A DNA stretch of 7,762 nt, taken from Pseudomonadota bacterium. GTDB lineage: Bacteria; Pseudomonadota; Gammaproteobacteria; Acidithiobacillales; Acidithiobacillaceae. Location of the stretch: positions 1 through 7,762 of the forward strand of contig JAKCBU010000041.1 in NCBI GenBank assembly GCA_021839095.1, written 5' to 3'. Of this stretch, positions 6,110 through 7,762 are shown piece by piece (positions within the stretch are counted from its first letter, which is position 1; each line of letters begins with the position of its first letter). Both the position numbers and the translations under genes were made by a program. The notes under the pieces were generated by a model that was not told the DNA's origin, did not search any database, and saw only the letters and a program-made list of their open reading frames with translations.

Positions 6110-7168
6110 CTAACAGATTCTGGGCAACTGTTCGCCCACCAGCATATCGACGATGCGTTCACCGCCGAAATGACTGCTCAGCACGACCCTGCCGGGCGGG
6201 TTCGGAAGCACTTCGCCGATAATCCCCGCGTAGATGCCCTCCGGGCAGGAGCGCAGCGCCTCCAGGGCAGCCCCGGCCTCTTCCTTTGGCACCACAGCCA
6301 GGAGTTTACCTTCGTTGGCCAGATAGAGGGGATCCAGGCCGAGCACTTCGCAGATGCCTCTGACCACGGGACGGACGGGGATGCTATCCTCCACGATGCG
6401 CATGCCCACGCCCGCCCCCCCGGCAAATTCGTTGAGCACCGTGGCCAGCCCGCCGCGAGTCACGTCGCGGATGCATCGGGTGCCCGGCGCCGCCGCCAGC
6501 AGTGCGGCGACAATCCCGTGCAGGGGCTGGCAATCGCTCTCCACATCGGCGTCCAGGGCCAGATCGCCGCGCGCCTTCAAAATGGCGGCGCCATGATCCC
6601 CCAAGTGACCATTCAACAGCAGTTGGTCACCCGGTCGGATCCGGGCGATCTCCAGATGGACGCCCTTTGGGATGATTCCGATGCCGGCGGTGTTGATGAA
6701 CAGCTTGTCCGCGCTGCCCCGCGGCACCACTTTGGTATCCCCCGTAACAATCCTGACGCTCGCCGCCTGTGCCGCCTGCGCCATGCTGCACATCATCTTT
6801 TCCAGAATGGTGAAGGGCAGTCCTTCTTCCAGAATCAGGGAGCAACTCAGCACGATGGGTCGTGCGCCGCCCACCGCCAGATCGTTTACGGTGCCATTGA
6901 TGGCCAACGTGCCGATGTCACCGCCCGGAAAGCTGAGGGGATCGACGACGTAGGAATCCGTGGTAAAGGCGATCCGGCCACCGTTCCCAAGGATTTCCGG
7001 CACATCGATGCGGGCCTGATCCTCCAGCGGCGTGGCACTGGAGGCGCCCAGGGCGGGCAGAATCAATCCTTCGATCAGGTCCCGCATGGCCTTGCCACCA
7101 CTGCCATGGGAAAGATTGACCGCATCACCATGGGGTCTTTTGACGCGCGGTTGCGGATTTGCAGCCAT
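6110..7168 (-). CDS. hypE: HypE, carbamoyl dehydratase/cyanide donor for [NiFe]-hydrogenase maturation
   Basis: A PurM/AIRS-like ATPase of 352 residues. In the known pathway HypF transfers a carbamoyl group to the C-terminal cysteine of HypE, which dehydrates it to a thiocyanate and donates CN to iron on HypC-HypD. The protein ends PRIC, so the essential terminal cysteine (C352) is present. LSHGSGGKA (19-27) starts the ATP-binding region; TDSYVVDPLSFPGGDIG and GDTKVVPRG are also family-typical. The ATG at 7168 overlaps the hypD stop by one base (TGATG), with AGGAGG seven bases upstream inside the last hypD codons. The frame runs further upstream, but that extension overlaps hypD and looks unrelated to the family. 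Confidence 0.97.
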   Translation of the reverse strand: MAANPQPRVKRPHGDAVNLSHGSGGKAMRDLIEGLILPALGASSATPLEDQARIDVPEILGNGGRIAFTTDSYVVDPLSFPGGDIGTLAINGTVNDLAVGGARPIVLSCSLILEEGLPFTILEKMMCSMAQAAQAASVRIVTGDTKVVPRGSADKLFINTAGIGIIPKGVHLEIARIRPGDQLLLNGHLGDHGAAILKARGDLALDADVESDCQPLHGIVAALLAAAPGTRCIRDVTRGGLATVLNEFAGGAGVGMRIVEDSIPVRPVVRGICEVLGLDPLYLANEGKLLAVVPKEEAGAALEALRSCPEGIYAGIIGEVLPNPPGRVVLSSHFGGERIVDMLVGEQLPRIC

Positions 7169-7762
7169 CAGAACACCTCCTCTGCGGCAGCGGGGACCTC
7201 TGCCGACATCTTTCCGTAATTGAAATAGGCGGCACACGCCCCTTCCGAAGAAACCATCAAAGAGCCCAGCGGCATTTCCGGGGTGCAGGCCCCGCCAAAG
7301 ACTTTGCATTCCCAGGGCTTTATGACCCCTTTGAGCACCTCTCCACACTGACACGCCTTGGGGTCAGCAATGGACAGATTGGGTACGGTAAAGCGGCGCT
7401 CGGCGTCAAAGGCCGCAAAGCGATCGCGGATCCTGACCCCGGAGTGGTCGATGGAGCCGAGCCCCCGCCACTCGAAGTACTCGCGAATCTCGAACACCTG
7501 CTGGATGGCGTCGAGTGCCTGGGTGTTGCCGGCTTCTGGAACGATCCGCGCGTACTGGTTTTCCACCGCGCAGCGCCGCTCGGCCAGTTGTTTCAGCAGC
7601 ATCCACAGGGACTGCAGGATGTCCAGAGGCTCGAACCCGGCGATCACCACGGGTTTATGGTAATGTCTGGCGATAAAGTGATAGGGATGGGTACCGATCA
7701 CCATGCTGACATGGCCGGGACCCAGGAAGCCGTCCAGCTCCATATCGGAGGAGAGATCGGAA
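7168..7762 (-). CDS. hypD: HypD, Fe(CN)2CO assembly scaffold (C-terminal part, partial)
   Basis: The C-terminal roughly 198 residues of HypD (full length usually about 370); the frame is open to the right edge, so the ATG at 7743 is internal. HypD, with HypC, holds the iron atom while CN and CO ligands are added and carries a [4Fe-4S] cluster. Visible family motifs are DGFLGPGHVS, AGFEPLDIL, EAGNTQA and the cysteine-rich block CQCGEVLKG - KPWECKVFGGACTPE - MVSSEGACAAYF, which contains the cluster cysteines. The N-terminal iron-binding motifs lie outside the window. The stop TGA at 7170-7168 overlaps the hypE start, and the last codons encode the hypE ribosome-binding site. hypC may precede it beyond the edge, as in many hyp operons (inference). 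Confidence 0.96.
   Translation of the reverse strand, partial: SDLSSDMELDGFLGPGHVSMVIGTHPYHFIARHYHKPVVIAGFEPLDILQSLWMLLKQLAERRCAVENQYARIVPEAGNTQALDAIQQVFEIREYFEWRGLGSIDHSGVRIRDRFAAFDAERRFTVPNLSIADPKACQCGEVLKGVIKPWECKVFGGACTPEMPLGSLMVSSEGACAAYFNYGKMSAEVPAAAEEVF

Noticed and set aside
5942..7219. 425-codon open frame on the + strand opposite hypA/hypE
   Set aside because: It is the reverse-strand shadow of hypE and hypA; composition is H/G/Q-rich with no motif or convincing start signal.
7420..7427. GCGATCGC octamer resembling the cyanobacterial HIP1 repeat
   Set aside because: I noted only this copy, inside hypD, and the proteins do not look cyanobacterial.

Overview
The window is about 7.8 kb of GC-rich (by eye about 60%), densely coding bacterial DNA. 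The proteins look proteobacterial. A chemolithotroph of the Acidithiobacillus/gammaproteobacterial kind would fit, because hydrogenase maturation genes lie beside amino-acid metabolism genes, but this is a low-confidence guess that could not be tested. There are no rRNA or tRNA genes, CRISPR arrays or insertion sequences. No stretch over 300 bases lacks a gene; the longest gap is 64 bases.

Left part, + strand (1-1668): the end of a ModE-like winged-helix regulator overlaps the GTG start of ilvA. ilvA encodes a long, biosynthetic-type threonine ammonia-lyase with two ACT-like regulatory repeats, for the first committed step of isoleucine synthesis. Its stop codon interlocks with the stop of the convergent minus-strand unit.

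Right part, - strand (7762 down to 1665): seven genes run the same way. First come four [NiFe]-hydrogenase maturation genes in the order hypD (partial) - hypE - hypA - hypB. Their junctions are tight: two one-base TGATG overlaps and one 13-base gap. HypD and HypE belong to the Fe(CN)2CO assembly branch, and HypA and HypB to the nickel insertion branch. hypC, hypF and the hydrogenase structural genes are not in the window and may lie beyond the right edge.

After hypB, with a 24-25 base gap, come an APC-family amino-acid permease, a DadA-like FAD-dependent D-amino-acid dehydrogenase and a group III truncated haemoglobin. The permease ribosome-binding site can pair with the end of hypB, which suggests translational coupling. 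A good sigma-70-type promoter candidate lies at the permease/dehydrogenase junction, so the last two genes probably also have their own transcript. The permease and dehydrogenase make sense as an uptake-and-oxidation pair; the role of the globin beside them is open.

The families are all known. The less ordinary points are the joining of hyp genes to an amino-acid/globin module, the SD-sequestering hairpin, a HypA zinc site with a CXC half, a G9 tract in ilvA, and two strong palindromes inside coding sequence.
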